Assembly (NCBI GenBank): GCA_044598425.1
Contig: CP172536.1
Span: forward strand, 2,604,001 to 2,668,000
Source of the DNA: JAEVLT01 sp044598425
GTDB taxonomy: Bacteria > Bacillota > Bacilli > Bacillales > Cytobacillaceae
Direction: 5' to 3'
Length of the DNA: 64,000 nucleotides
Position numbers and translations under genes: made by a program. The notes beneath the pieces were generated by a model, which did no database searches, was not told the DNA's origin, and saw only the letters and a program-made list of their open reading frames with translations. The first letter of the stretch is position 1. Each line of letters starts with the position of its first letter. Of this stretch, positions 1 through 8,395 are shown in pieces.

Positions 1-639
1 GCTTCAAACATTACGATTAAAAGGAACGAATCATTCACCATTAACGGAAATCTAGTGGTACCAGGGAATTTTATAATGGAACAAGGAAGCACACTCAATA
101 TAAATGGTTCCATAATGGTGTATGGTGCTGCTGAATTATCAGGCACATTAAAATTCACAGAAAATAACTATTTATATGTAAAAAAGAAGGCAATACTCGC
201 CAATCTTATCCTAGAGGGACCCGTTTATGCAGATGATGTTGTCGAACTTGAGCAAAAGATCGATAGCAATGGAACGATTTATGTACGGAATGGGGCTACG
301 CTTATTGATTTTTTTTCCAATACACAACACCAAACTTTAATAATAGCTTCTAATGGTCCTATCAATTTATTTTTTAACAACATTTTTCGCGAAGATCCGG
401 AAGTGATGAATGCTTTTTTTTATACAAATTCATCTTTGAATATGCTAGGTATTACCTCCAATATAAGAATAAACGGAGGAATTTATGGCAATCCGATAAA
501 TTTAGCTGCACTCAATACTAAAAATCTACAGCTTTCAATACTATACAATCACGATATGCTCAAAAATATGCCCATAGGAATACCAACAGCTTCAAAAATA
601 ACAATTAAGGAACTGAATACCGTATATGACAATAAATAA
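1..639 (+). CDS. Partial protein of unknown function, beta-strand rich (5' end outside window)
   Basis: The reading frame is open from base 1, so only the C-terminal 212 or so residues are present; a GTG at 55 is unlikely to be the start because the frame continues upstream with the same character. The visible part consists of short alternating hydrophobic and polar strands with frequent Asn-Gly turns (NING, INGG, SNG), the pattern of a right-handed beta-helix or bactofilin-like solenoid. No signal peptide, catalytic motif or anchor is visible in this part. It converges on the diguanylate cyclase gene and the two share a terminator hairpin. Base composition looks more AT-rich than the neighbouring genes. 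I do not recognise the family. A surface, pilus-associated or envelope scaffold protein is possible, but this is inference only. Confidence 0.7.
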   Translation, partial: ASNITIKRNESFTINGNLVVPGNFIMEQGSTLNINGSIMVYGAAELSGTLKFTENNYLYVKKKAILANLILEGPVYADDVVELEQKIDSNGTIYVRNGATLIDFFSNTQHQTLIIASNGPINLFFNNIFREDPEVMNAFFYTNSSLNMLGITSNIRINGGIYGNPINLAALNTKNLQLSILYNHDMLKNMPIGIPTASKITIKELNTVYDNK

Positions 640-680
640 GAAAGGGAGAGATGTTTATAAAAAGTCTCTCCTTTATTTTA
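640..680. terminator. Bidirectional terminator between convergent genes
   Basis: A GGAGAGA / TCTCTCC stem with an A-run on the left and a T-run on the right sits between the stop of the left-edge gene and the stop of the GGDEF gene, so it can serve both strands. Confidence 0.7.
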
Positions 681-702
681 TGAGCTGACATAATTTAATG
701 TC

Positions 703-2421
703 TCATTCCGTATACCCCGCAACTCTATTTCTTCCTGCCCGTTTGGCTCCAACATAAAGGGCACGGTCGGCATGGCGGATGAGGGCAAGCGCATCGTCTG
801 CATCCTCAGGGGCCGTGGCGACCCCGATTGAGACGGTTATCGGAATAAGCATCTTCTGTTCATCCTCGTTGATCGAGTGCGTGATCGTAAATGGCTGATC
901 GGCTATCGCTTTTCGAATTTGCTCCGCCAATTCAAAAGCATCTTCTTTGTACACTTCTGGAAGCAGGACAACAAACTCTTCTCCCCCGTAACGCGCAACC
1001 GTTCCTTTATTACCGATAAGAACGGTTAGTCTGTTTGCTAATTTACAAAGGATTTCGTTTCCACTCTGATGCCCAAAGGTATCATTGATCGCTTTAAAAT
1101 GATCGATATCCAAAATGATCAATGATAATCGCTTCCTTTCAAATACATACAATTTTTCAAATTCATTTGTGAGCATATTTTCAAAAAAGCGATAATTATA
1201 TAAATGAGTAAGTGCACATCGCTCACTGTTCGTTTTTGCTTCTTCATAATGCCTGGCATTATCAATGGCAACCGCAAAATGAGAGCATAAAAGATCGACA
1301 ATCATTAATTGTGATTTTTCATAGGCTCTTTTCTTTTTTGATGCTAACAATAAAACCCCAACCACTTCATTGTTGCGAACAATTGGAACACTGAGGACGC
1401 TCTCCGCGTCATCAGGAATATAGTCTGCAATCGACCCTTTCCAAGCTTTTTTGTTGGTAAATAAAGACGCTCTTCGCTTTGACCAAACGATCCCGCTTAC
1501 TCCTTCGCTTTTTCTAAGCGGCGGCAGATCATTCGGAAGGACTTTGCCCTTCTCCAGCCGGCGGATAACTTTAAGCTCTCTGTCTTCGGCCGCATCAAAT
1601 ATATAGGCATAGTCAACCGGGAGCATTTCGGTCAGTTTTTGAATAAACAAATCGATTACATCTTTTACAAAAAGCCTCGAAGCAAGTTGGTGGCCAATCT
1701 CCGACGCCATTTGTAAATACTTGTTTACTTTTTCACTTGAATAATAGAGGTTCAAGATGATCGACAAACTGGCAAAAGGGACGCCGACGAAAAGCAAAGC
1801 GGCGACTCCAACCTGAACGTACAGCATATACAGCACAAAACCAAGCGGGAAAGTAATGACGGTAGTCACTGTTTCCCATATAAAAGCTTTCCCAAAATAG
1901 GATCCTTTGTTTTTATAAATAAAAGAAAAATAGAAGGAAATAATGATTTGGTTCAAAAGATAACTTAGAATAGCATACAATGCAGCCAGCCATAATGATC
2001 GTGATCCATCTACTAAATCATTTCCCGTCTCCCCTCCAAGAGCATAATAAGCCATGCCGCTTACGAGGGAAACAAGAAAGAACATTATCGAGTTCATCGG
2101 ATAACGAAAGAATTGATCCTTTTCAAGCCTTATTTTTACCAGCAACACAATAACAGCTGCTTGTGCAAATGCCATTTCCACAAACAGCCCAAAAAGTAAA
2201 AAGGAGGCAAGTGAAACCCATTGAATCAAAAAAATCGGCGTATTGTTGATTACCAATGGCATGGCTGCAACTATGGAAGTTAATAGAAAAAAGGCTGCAA
2301 CCGCAGGGGCATGTCCCGATATATGCGGCGGATAAGCATGAAATGTCAGCCACATTCCAAGTGGAACAAGGAACAACCAGGCAAGGAAAATAGCATTTTT
2401 TGTTTTCTGGTTAACAACCAT
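703..2421 (-). CDS. Membrane-bound GAF-GGDEF diguanylate cyclase
   Basis: The 572-residue protein has about eight hydrophobic helices in residues 1-230, a GAF-like sensor domain at about 240-385 and a GGDEF domain at about 395-565. The signature GGEEF begins near residue 479 and the upstream metal-binding segment LDIDHFKAINDTFGH is intact, so it should make cyclic di-GMP from two GTP. The inhibitory RxxD site, expected five residues before GGEEF, is absent (GNKG instead), so product inhibition through that site is not expected. The ATG is preceded by GGAGGTGGGGG. It lies about 90 bp downstream of folC in the same direction and may be cotranscribed. The ligand of the membrane and GAF modules is unknown. 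No EAL or PilZ gene lies in the window. Confidence 0.9.
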   Translation of the reverse strand: MVVNQKTKNAIFLAWLFLVPLGMWLTFHAYPPHISGHAPAVAAFFLLTSIVAAMPLVINNTPIFLIQWVSLASFLLFGLFVEMAFAQAAVIVLLVKIRLEKDQFFRYPMNSIMFFLVSLVSGMAYYALGGETGNDLVDGSRSLWLAALYAILSYLLNQIIISFYFSFIYKNKGSYFGKAFIWETVTTVITFPLGFVLYMLYVQVGVAALLFVGVPFASLSIILNLYYSSEKVNKYLQMASEIGHQLASRLFVKDVIDLFIQKLTEMLPVDYAYIFDAAEDRELKVIRRLEKGKVLPNDLPPLRKSEGVSGIVWSKRRASLFTNKKAWKGSIADYIPDDAESVLSVPIVRNNEVVGVLLLASKKKRAYEKSQLMIVDLLCSHFAVAIDNARHYEEAKTNSERCALTHLYNYRFFENMLTNEFEKLYVFERKRLSLIILDIDHFKAINDTFGHQSGNEILCKLANRLTVLIGNKGTVARYGGEEFVVLLPEVYKEDAFELAEQIRKAIADQPFTITHSINEDEQKMLIPITVSIGVATAPEDADDALALIRHADRALYVGAKRAGRNRVAGYTE

Positions 2422-2514
2422 GCTTCCCCCACCTCCATCCTTTTTTCAGGATAATAGTCACAAAGATTAAAAATATTTTATCAAATTCACCAACTAATGT
2501 CACAAATATTATTC

Positions 2515-3822
2515 TTATTTTTGGAAAAATTTCAATAAGAATGGTTTAACAATTGAAATAAAGTAGAGTGAACCAGTGATCACAAGTACATCATTTTTTC
2601 CTATTTTCGGAATTACCGACATAATAGCCGATTGCCAATTTTCATTTGCTGATTTATTTTGTGATTGGCTTAAAGCACATAAGTCTGCAGCTGTTGAAGC
2701 ACGAGGAAAGTCGAATGAAACAAAAACAATTTCATCAGCCACTTGGTCTAGACTTGCTATCATTTTATCGAGTTTCTTATCCTTTAATGCCGTAAAAATG
2801 AGATGAATTTTGCGATTGTGAAAGCGGGTAGTCAACTCGTGAACGAGCGCGGCTATTCCTTCATCATTATGAGCCCCATCCATCACCACGAGAGGATGGT
2901 CTGAAAGAATCTCAAATCGTCCCGGCCAATATGCTGTTTTTAAACCGTCCCTAATTTCCTTCTCCACAAGCGGAAAGGAACTATAACGGCTTAAATAATC
3001 GGCAGCCATGACTGCGAGTGCAGCATTTTTGGTTTGGTGGGCTCCAATCATGCCAATTTCTAAATCTGCCAAAGTCCAGAAAGTATTTTCCAAAGTAAAC
3101 TTTTCCCCATGTTGAAGTGCTGAATGTGAACGGGTATAGAAATCCCGGTTTAAAAGAAAAAGTGGTGCTACCATCTCATCAGCTTTATCCTTTACGACCT
3201 TTATCGCATCCTCCTGCTGAACCCCTGAAAATACAGGTGTTGAATTTTTAATGATTCCTGCTTTTTCAAAAGCAATTTCCGCGTATGTATTCCCAAGAAT
3301 AGCGGTGTGATCGAGCCCAATATTTGTAATAATCGACAACATCGGAGAAATGATATTGGTTGAATCCAACCTTCCACCAAGACCGACTTCGTAAATAACC
3401 AAATCAACCGGGTTCATTTTTGAAAAATAGTATAGGGACATGGCTGTGATCACTTCAAATTCTGTCGGCCCGCCGAGATCCGTTTCTTCCAGTTCATCTG
3501 ACAGCGGCTTCACAACATTTGTTAATTGTAGTATTTCCTCATCGCTGATTGGATCTCCGTTCACACTAATTCGTTCATTAAATTGTTCGATATAAGGTGA
3601 AGTGAATGTTCCAACTGTATAACCGCCTGCCTGAAGAATCGAACGTAAAAACGTAACCGTTGAGCCCTTGCCATTTGTCCCGCCAATATGAACCGTTTTA
3701 AGCGATTTTTCAGGGTTTTCCAGCCGGGCCATCATCCATTCCATTCGTTTCAAGCCCGGTTTCATCCCTAATTTTAATCTGGCGTGAATCCAGGCAAGCG
3801 CTTCCTGATATGTAGTAAACAT
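2515..3822 (-). CDS. folC: Bifunctional folylpolyglutamate synthase / dihydrofolate synthase FolC
   Basis: FolC adds glutamate to dihydropteroate and extends the polyglutamate tail of folates using ATP. The 435-residue product carries the Mur-ligase-type P-loop GGTNGKGST at residues 47-55, the YEVGLGGRLDSTN segment and the DGAHN motif of the C-terminal domain. An ATG three codons upstream (3831) abuts the GGAG ribosome site with no spacer, while the ATG at 3822 is nine bases from it, so 3822 is preferred. It follows valS, separated by about 75 bp, the usual order in Bacillus. The GGDEF gene is downstream. Identification is secure; only the exact start is uncertain. Confidence 0.95.
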   Translation of the reverse strand: MFTTYQEALAWIHARLKLGMKPGLKRMEWMMARLENPEKSLKTVHIGGTNGKGSTVTFLRSILQAGGYTVGTFTSPYIEQFNERISVNGDPISDEEILQLTNVVKPLSDELEETDLGGPTEFEVITAMSLYYFSKMNPVDLVIYEVGLGGRLDSTNIISPMLSIITNIGLDHTAILGNTYAEIAFEKAGIIKNSTPVFSGVQQEDAIKVVKDKADEMVAPLFLLNRDFYTRSHSALQHGEKFTLENTFWTLADLEIGMIGAHQTKNAALAVMAADYLSRYSSFPLVEKEIRDGLKTAYWPGRFEILSDHPLVVMDGAHNDEGIAALVHELTTRFHNRKIHLIFTALKDKKLDKMIASLDQVADEIVFVSFDFPRASTAADLCALSQSQNKSANENWQSAIMSVIPKIGKNDVLVITGSLYFISIVKPFLLKFFQK

Positions 3823-3897
3823 TGTTTGCATCTCCTATTCTTTTATCACAAGGTAAAGACGAATCCAGATGCGGATTCGCCTTCTTTTCCTCATTCA

Positions 3898-6546
3898 TTA
3901 CCCTCTTAGCTCTTTGATTCGTGCTTCAACAATTGAGCGCTTTTCAATATAATCTTTTTCCTTCGCACGTTCTTCTGCAATAACGGTTTCCGGTGCTTTT
4001 TTCATAAATCCTTCATTTCCAAGTTTCTTTTGGACTCTTTCTACCTCTTTGTTTAACTTTTCTACTTCTTTTTCAAGCCGGGCTATTTCTTCTTCAATAT
4101 TAATCAATCCTTCAAGCGGCAAGATAATTTCCAGTCCTGTTATAACAGCTGTCATCGCTTTATCCGGTGTTTCAAGGCTTGTGCCCATTTGCAGTTCTTC
4201 CGGGTTGCAGAAACGCTCAATATTGGAACGATTTTTTTCAACAATTGCTAAGGTTGCTTCGTCTTTTGCCTTCACCAGCATTTTTATTTTCTTGCTCATA
4301 GGTGTATTTACTTCAGCACGAATATTGCGGACTGAGCGGATCATTTCCATTAAAAGCTTCATTTCCACCGCAGCCTGTTCATCCGTTAACTCAGCTTTCA
4401 CTTCAGGCCATTTCGCAATCGTAATCGATTCGCCTTCATGCGGAAGATTTTGCCAAATCTCCTCTGTAATAAAAGGCATAAACGGATGAAGCAGTCTCAT
4501 TGTATTGTCTAGCACATGAGCCAGAATGGAGCGCGTGGTTAGCTTCGCTTTTTCATCTTCCCCGTATAGAGGCAGCTTCGCCATTTCAATATACCAATCA
4601 CAGAAATCATCCCAAATAAAGTTGTAAAGCGCACGGCCTACTTCGCCAAATTCGTATTTAGCAGATAATCTTGTCACGGTTTCAATCGTTTCATTTAACC
4701 GGGTTAAAATCCATTTATCGGCAACCGATTTTTCGCCGCTTAAATCGATCTCGTCAAATTTGAGACCATCCATATTCATTAAAGCGAAACGGGATGCGTT
4801 CCAAATTTTATTTGCAAAGTTCCAGGTTGCTTCCACCTTCTCGGTACTAAAACGCAGATCTTGACCTGGCGAGCTTCCGGTTGATAAGAAATACCGGAGT
4901 GCGTCTGCACCGTACTGGTCGATGACATCCATTGGGTCAACACCGTTGCCTAGGGACTTGCTCATCTTGCGTCCTTGGGCATCACGTACGAGACCGTGGA
5001 TCAGGACATCCTTAAATGGGCGGCTATCGGTAAATTTGAGGCTTTGGAAAATCATTCTGGAAACCCAGAAGAAAATAATATCATAGCCGGTTACAAGCGC
5101 ATCTGTAGGAAAATAGCGTTCAAAATCAGACGCCTCTTTATTTGGCCAGCCTAAAGTTGAAAACGGCCATAAAGCTGAACTAAACCAAGTATCCAGTACA
5201 TCTTTATCCTGTTCCCAGTTTTCAATATCTGCCGGCGGCTCGTGATCAACATAAACCTCACCCGTTTCCTTATGATACCAAGCGGGGATTCGATGCCCCC
5301 ACCAAAGCTGGCGTGAAATACACCAGTCACGGATATTTTCCATCCAGTGCAAATAGGTTTTCTCAAATCGTTCAGGAACAAAGTTTACTTTTTCAGCTTC
5401 TGTTCGTTTTTGCAATTCGATTGCTTTGTCTGCGAGCGGCTGCATTTTTACAAACCATTGGGTGGACAAATACGGCTCAACTACCGCTCCGCTCCGTTCC
5501 GAGTGGCCGACAGAATGCATATGATCCTCAATTTTAAATAAAACTCCCTGTTCTTGCAGGTCTTTAACAATTTGCTTGCGGCATTCAAACCGATCAAGAT
5601 CTTGATACTTACCGGCTTTTTCATTCATTGTCCCGTCTTCGTTCATGACGAGAATCCGTTCAAGATTGTGGCGGTTTCCGATTTCAAAGTCATTCGGATC
5701 ATGTGCAGGCGTAATTTTAACCGCCCCCGAGCCAAACTCCATATCGACATAGTCATCGCCCACGATTGGAATTTCGCGGCCAACAATCGGAAGAATGACC
5801 GTCTTGCCAATTAAATGTTTGTAGCGCTCATCATCCGGATGAACGGCAACGGCGGTATCACCAAGCATGGTTTCCGGACGAGTTGTGGCAATTTCTATCG
5901 CGCCTGATCCGTCCGCAAGCGGATATCTCATATGGTAAAATGCGCCCTGTACATCCTTATAAATGACTTCAATATCGGATAATGCGGTTTTTGTAGAAGG
6001 ATCCCAGTTAATAATATATTCACCGCGGTAAATGAGCCCCTTTTTGTATAATGAAACAAAAACTTCCCGGACTGCTGCAGACAGTCCTTCGTCAAGCGTA
6101 AATCGTTCGCGGCTGTAGTCGAGCCCTAAACCGAGCTTTGCCCATTGTTTGCGGATATGGGAAGCGTACTCTTCCTTCCACTTCCAAGTTTCTTCAACGA
6201 ATTTTTCCCGGCCTAAATCATAGCGGCTTTTTCCTTCATCCCGGAGCTTCTGCTCCACCTTTGCCTGTGTCGCAATCCCCGCGTGATCCATTCCAGGGAG
6301 CCAAAGGACATCATAGCCCTGCATCCTTTTCATCCTTGTGATAATGTCTTGCAGCGTTGTATCCCAGGCATGGCCTAAATGAAGCTTGCCGGTAACGTTT
6401 GGCGGCGGAATCACAACCGTGTACGGCTGTTTGTCTGCTTCACCCTTTGCTTCGAAAAATTTTCCTTCCAGCCACCAATCATATCGTCCTTTTTCAATGG
6501 TTTGCGGATCATACTTCGTTGGCATCGAAATATCTTTTGTATCCAT
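3898..6546 (-). CDS. valS: Valyl-tRNA synthetase ValS
   Basis: ValS charges tRNA-Val with valine and edits misactivated threonine. The 882-residue class I synthetase shows the HIGH-type motif HLGH at residues 56-59, the CP1 editing insert (TTRPETMLGD), the KMSKS loop (RKMSKSLGNG) and a C-terminal coiled-coil arm rich in E and K. The start chosen is the ATG at 6546, preceded by AAGGAGG; the frame stays open upstream, but that extension runs through the T-box antiterminator and terminator and is not protein. The gene is regulated by a T-box leader directly upstream and is followed by folC. Length is normal for Bacillus ValS. Confidence 0.97.
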   Translation of the reverse strand: MDTKDISMPTKYDPQTIEKGRYDWWLEGKFFEAKGEADKQPYTVVIPPPNVTGKLHLGHAWDTTLQDIITRMKRMQGYDVLWLPGMDHAGIATQAKVEQKLRDEGKSRYDLGREKFVEETWKWKEEYASHIRKQWAKLGLGLDYSRERFTLDEGLSAAVREVFVSLYKKGLIYRGEYIINWDPSTKTALSDIEVIYKDVQGAFYHMRYPLADGSGAIEIATTRPETMLGDTAVAVHPDDERYKHLIGKTVILPIVGREIPIVGDDYVDMEFGSGAVKITPAHDPNDFEIGNRHNLERILVMNEDGTMNEKAGKYQDLDRFECRKQIVKDLQEQGVLFKIEDHMHSVGHSERSGAVVEPYLSTQWFVKMQPLADKAIELQKRTEAEKVNFVPERFEKTYLHWMENIRDWCISRQLWWGHRIPAWYHKETGEVYVDHEPPADIENWEQDKDVLDTWFSSALWPFSTLGWPNKEASDFERYFPTDALVTGYDIIFFWVSRMIFQSLKFTDSRPFKDVLIHGLVRDAQGRKMSKSLGNGVDPMDVIDQYGADALRYFLSTGSSPGQDLRFSTEKVEATWNFANKIWNASRFALMNMDGLKFDEIDLSGEKSVADKWILTRLNETIETVTRLSAKYEFGEVGRALYNFIWDDFCDWYIEMAKLPLYGEDEKAKLTTRSILAHVLDNTMRLLHPFMPFITEEIWQNLPHEGESITIAKWPEVKAELTDEQAAVEMKLLMEMIRSVRNIRAEVNTPMSKKIKMLVKAKDEATLAIVEKNRSNIERFCNPEELQMGTSLETPDKAMTAVITGLEIILPLEGLINIEEEIARLEKEVEKLNKEVERVQKKLGNEGFMKKAPETVIAEERAKEKDYIEKRSIVEARIKELRG

Positions 6547-6583
6547 CTTACTTCCTCCTTCAACCTTTCCAATTTCACTTTTA

Positions 6584-6845
6584 CAATAAAAAAACTCCAA
6601 CGTCATAAAAGGACGAATGGAGTTTGCTTCGCGGTACCACCTTTTTTCCAACCAAAAAACCGATTGGCTCTTCTATTTATAACGGATTTCATCCGTCTTT
6701 TACTACTGAGATCCTAGATCCTTTCGCAAAAGAAGCTCAAGGGTGACTTTCCAATGGGCCTGCTTAGGAAACCTCCCAGCTACTGATTTCCCTCTCTTGA
6801 AGCAGGAGAGCACTGTACTCTTCCCCGTCTTTGCATATGTATGAA
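6584..6845 (-). promoter_or_regulatory. T-box riboswitch of valS
   Basis: The minus strand carries the conserved T-box AGGTGGTACCGCG (6630-6643), which pairs with the uncharged tRNA acceptor end. A terminator hairpin follows with AACTCC / GGAGTT arms and a T-run (6584-6622). Upstream is a Stem I region containing AGTACAGTGCTC-like pairing and a GTC triplet at 6747-6745 in the expected specifier context, matching valine. Uncharged tRNA-Val should stabilise the antiterminator and allow valS transcription. Confidence 0.92.
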
Positions 6846-6856
6846 TTTATATCAAT

Positions 6857-6886
6857 ATACTACCGAAAAAAGGGGAATGTCGTCAA
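6857..6886 (-). promoter_or_regulatory. Candidate sigma-A promoter of valS
   Basis: TTGACG (6886-6881) and TAGTAT (6862-6857) are separated by 18 bases and lie just upstream of the T-box leader. The position suits the leader start; the -10 is imperfect. Confidence 0.5.
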
Positions 6887-7081
6887 TAAGGTTAACCTAT
6901 TTTCAGCTATTTTATACAACACTTCAGAAAAAGTGCTATTAAAATATTTATTTAGTTGACGGCTCGCTTCGTTTATCAATTAAAAGCATTTCCGCCCAAA
7001 TAATCGATTTTTGGGGAATACACACAGACTAGTGAATATACATAAACTGATAGCATGTAAGAAGAGAATGGGGTGTTTGCG

Positions 7082-7273
7082 GTGAAAAAAAGATTTAATC
7101 GCTACGCGTTGCCGCCTTGGATTCAGAGTGTGAAGCGTGTTTGCGGACAATTTGTTATTCCTTTTACGATTTTTCAAGGAATCCGAACGATTCTGCTGCC
7201 AACAACCTTTGATGTCTTGTTATTAACCATTTTTATTTTAATTGCCCTCGCCCTTTATTTTGAAGTCATTTAA
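7082..7273 (+). CDS. Small conserved-type membrane protein, function unknown
   Basis: This 63-residue protein has a basic N-terminal half with an aromatic patch (RYALPPWIQSV) and a C-terminal hydrophobic segment of about 20 residues ending in FEVI. That suggests a single-pass membrane protein with its N-terminus in the cytoplasm. I prefer the GTG at 7082 because it follows GGGGTG by a normal spacer; a GTG at 7073 adds three residues. It is divergent from valS and convergent with ysxE, with a shared hairpin at its 3' end. Its codon pattern looks protein-like and the family may be restricted to Bacillaceae, but I cannot name it. The flanking spoVID-ysxE genes make a sporulation role possible, unproven. 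Confidence 0.65.
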   Translation: MKKRFNRYALPPWIQSVKRVCGQFVIPFTIFQGIRTILLPTTFDVLLLTIFILIALALYFEVI

Positions 7274-7312
7274 GGAGCACCTCGTTTATTGTTCGGGGGC
7301 TCCTTCTTTTGA
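7270..7312. terminator. Hairpin between convergent small membrane gene and ysxE
   Basis: AAGGAGC and GCTCCTT arms flank the plus-strand stop codon and the last codons of ysxE, with a T-rich tail on the plus strand. It probably ends the plus-strand transcript; the stem overlaps ysxE coding sequence. Confidence 0.55.
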
Positions 7313-8389
7313 CTGCTGGCTGCTCTCCAATTCCACCATCTTCATTGTTACATATTCGGTATTCTTTAAATACCAATATTGACGCTGCAGCTGTTGAACA
7401 GCTTTTAATTCCTTTCTTTTTTCGGGCTTTCGGTAATAATTTTCGACAGCCTGAATAATTGAAACCGGATAGGCTAAATAGCTGTAAAACAACAATTTTT
7501 CGTCCATTCTTAATGGAAAATATTTGTAATAATAATAAATCCATTCAACGCATTCTTCATTGCGTTTTGGCTGGGTTTTTAATGTTCGGGAAAGAAACGG
7601 CAAAAGGTCATGAAATGGCGAACCATAGCCGGCTTTTTCGAAATTGGCAAAATAGCCGTACCCTCTCTCATCATATAAAAAATGCTCAATGGAGATTTTT
7701 CCGTGATTAATCACCATTCTTGCTTTTTCTTGATCTTTTGTCATTTCATACCATTCTTCAAATTTACTTTTCGAAAATCTGAGCGCTTGACTGATCTCGT
7801 TATAATAGAGGCAAAACAGCAGCTCAAACGGTGACATATAAACCTTTTTTTCACATTCTTCGATAAAGCCGTCAAGAAATTCCTGATTTTTCTCAAACTG
7901 GAGAATCGTTTTTTCATAATGCTCTGTCCGCTCTTCTTTTTTAATGTTAATTTCCTTTGCGGACAATGTATGCATCCGCGCCAGTTCGCGAAATAACTGC
8001 TGATGTCTCTTCTCCCGCTGTTCTTTTTCATCATTCGGAAGCCAAGGCATTAAGTAGTATAAATACGAATGGTCCAAAACAGCATATCTTCCATCCACGG
8101 TTGGATAAATGGGCACGATTCGGTTAAAACCCATTTGATAAAGGGAATGTACATGGCGAATAAAATCCGTTCCATTACTAGGATGGATTTTTTTTAACGC
8201 AAATGTCCCTTTATTGGCATAGACTTTTTGCACATTGCCGAAATCCTCTACAAAATACGGTTCAAGCTGATAATCCCTCAAAATTGGTGCTAATGCTGTT
8301 AATCGATTTTCGCCGCTCATTTTTAAATCAGCTCCAGCAGAAAAATAAGGAGCAGGCATCTTGTTTACCCGCTCATGCTTATTTTTCAT
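7286..8389 (-). CDS. ysxE: YsxE, spore-coat-associated CotS-family kinase-like protein
   Basis: The 367-residue protein belongs to the CotS / YsxE group of spore coat proteins with an aminoglycoside-phosphotransferase-like fold. Visible features are an N-lobe with LKKIHPS as the lysine strand, a central region with few recognisable kinase catalytic residues (INHGKISIEHFLYD in place of a canonical catalytic loop), and a helical C-terminus. The canonical HxDxxxxN pattern is not clear, so enzymatic activity is doubtful. It starts seven bases after spoVID, and in Bacillus the two form one sigma-E operon. The ATG at 8389 touches the GGGAG sequence directly, so translation may instead begin at the ATG at 8359, which follows GAGCGG by nine bases. 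Confidence 0.88.
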   Translation of the reverse strand: MKNKHERVNKMPAPYFSAGADLKMSGENRLTALAPILRDYQLEPYFVEDFGNVQKVYANKGTFALKKIHPSNGTDFIRHVHSLYQMGFNRIVPIYPTVDGRYAVLDHSYLYYLMPWLPNDEKEQREKRHQQLFRELARMHTLSAKEINIKKEERTEHYEKTILQFEKNQEFLDGFIEECEKKVYMSPFELLFCLYYNEISQALRFSKSKFEEWYEMTKDQEKARMVINHGKISIEHFLYDERGYGYFANFEKAGYGSPFHDLLPFLSRTLKTQPKRNEECVEWIYYYYKYFPLRMDEKLLFYSYLAYPVSIIQAVENYYRKPEKRKELKAVQQLQRQYWYLKNTEYVTMKMVELESSQQSKEGAPEQ

Positions 8390-8395
8390 CTCCCA

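Noticed and set aside
6547..6651. N-terminal extension of valS
   Set aside because: It would translate the T-box antiterminator and terminator; AAGGAGG lies just before 6546.
7032..7056. GAATA and CATGTAA as a sigma-G promoter upstream of the small membrane gene
   Set aside because: The spacing is short for sigma-G and I could not decide it by eye.
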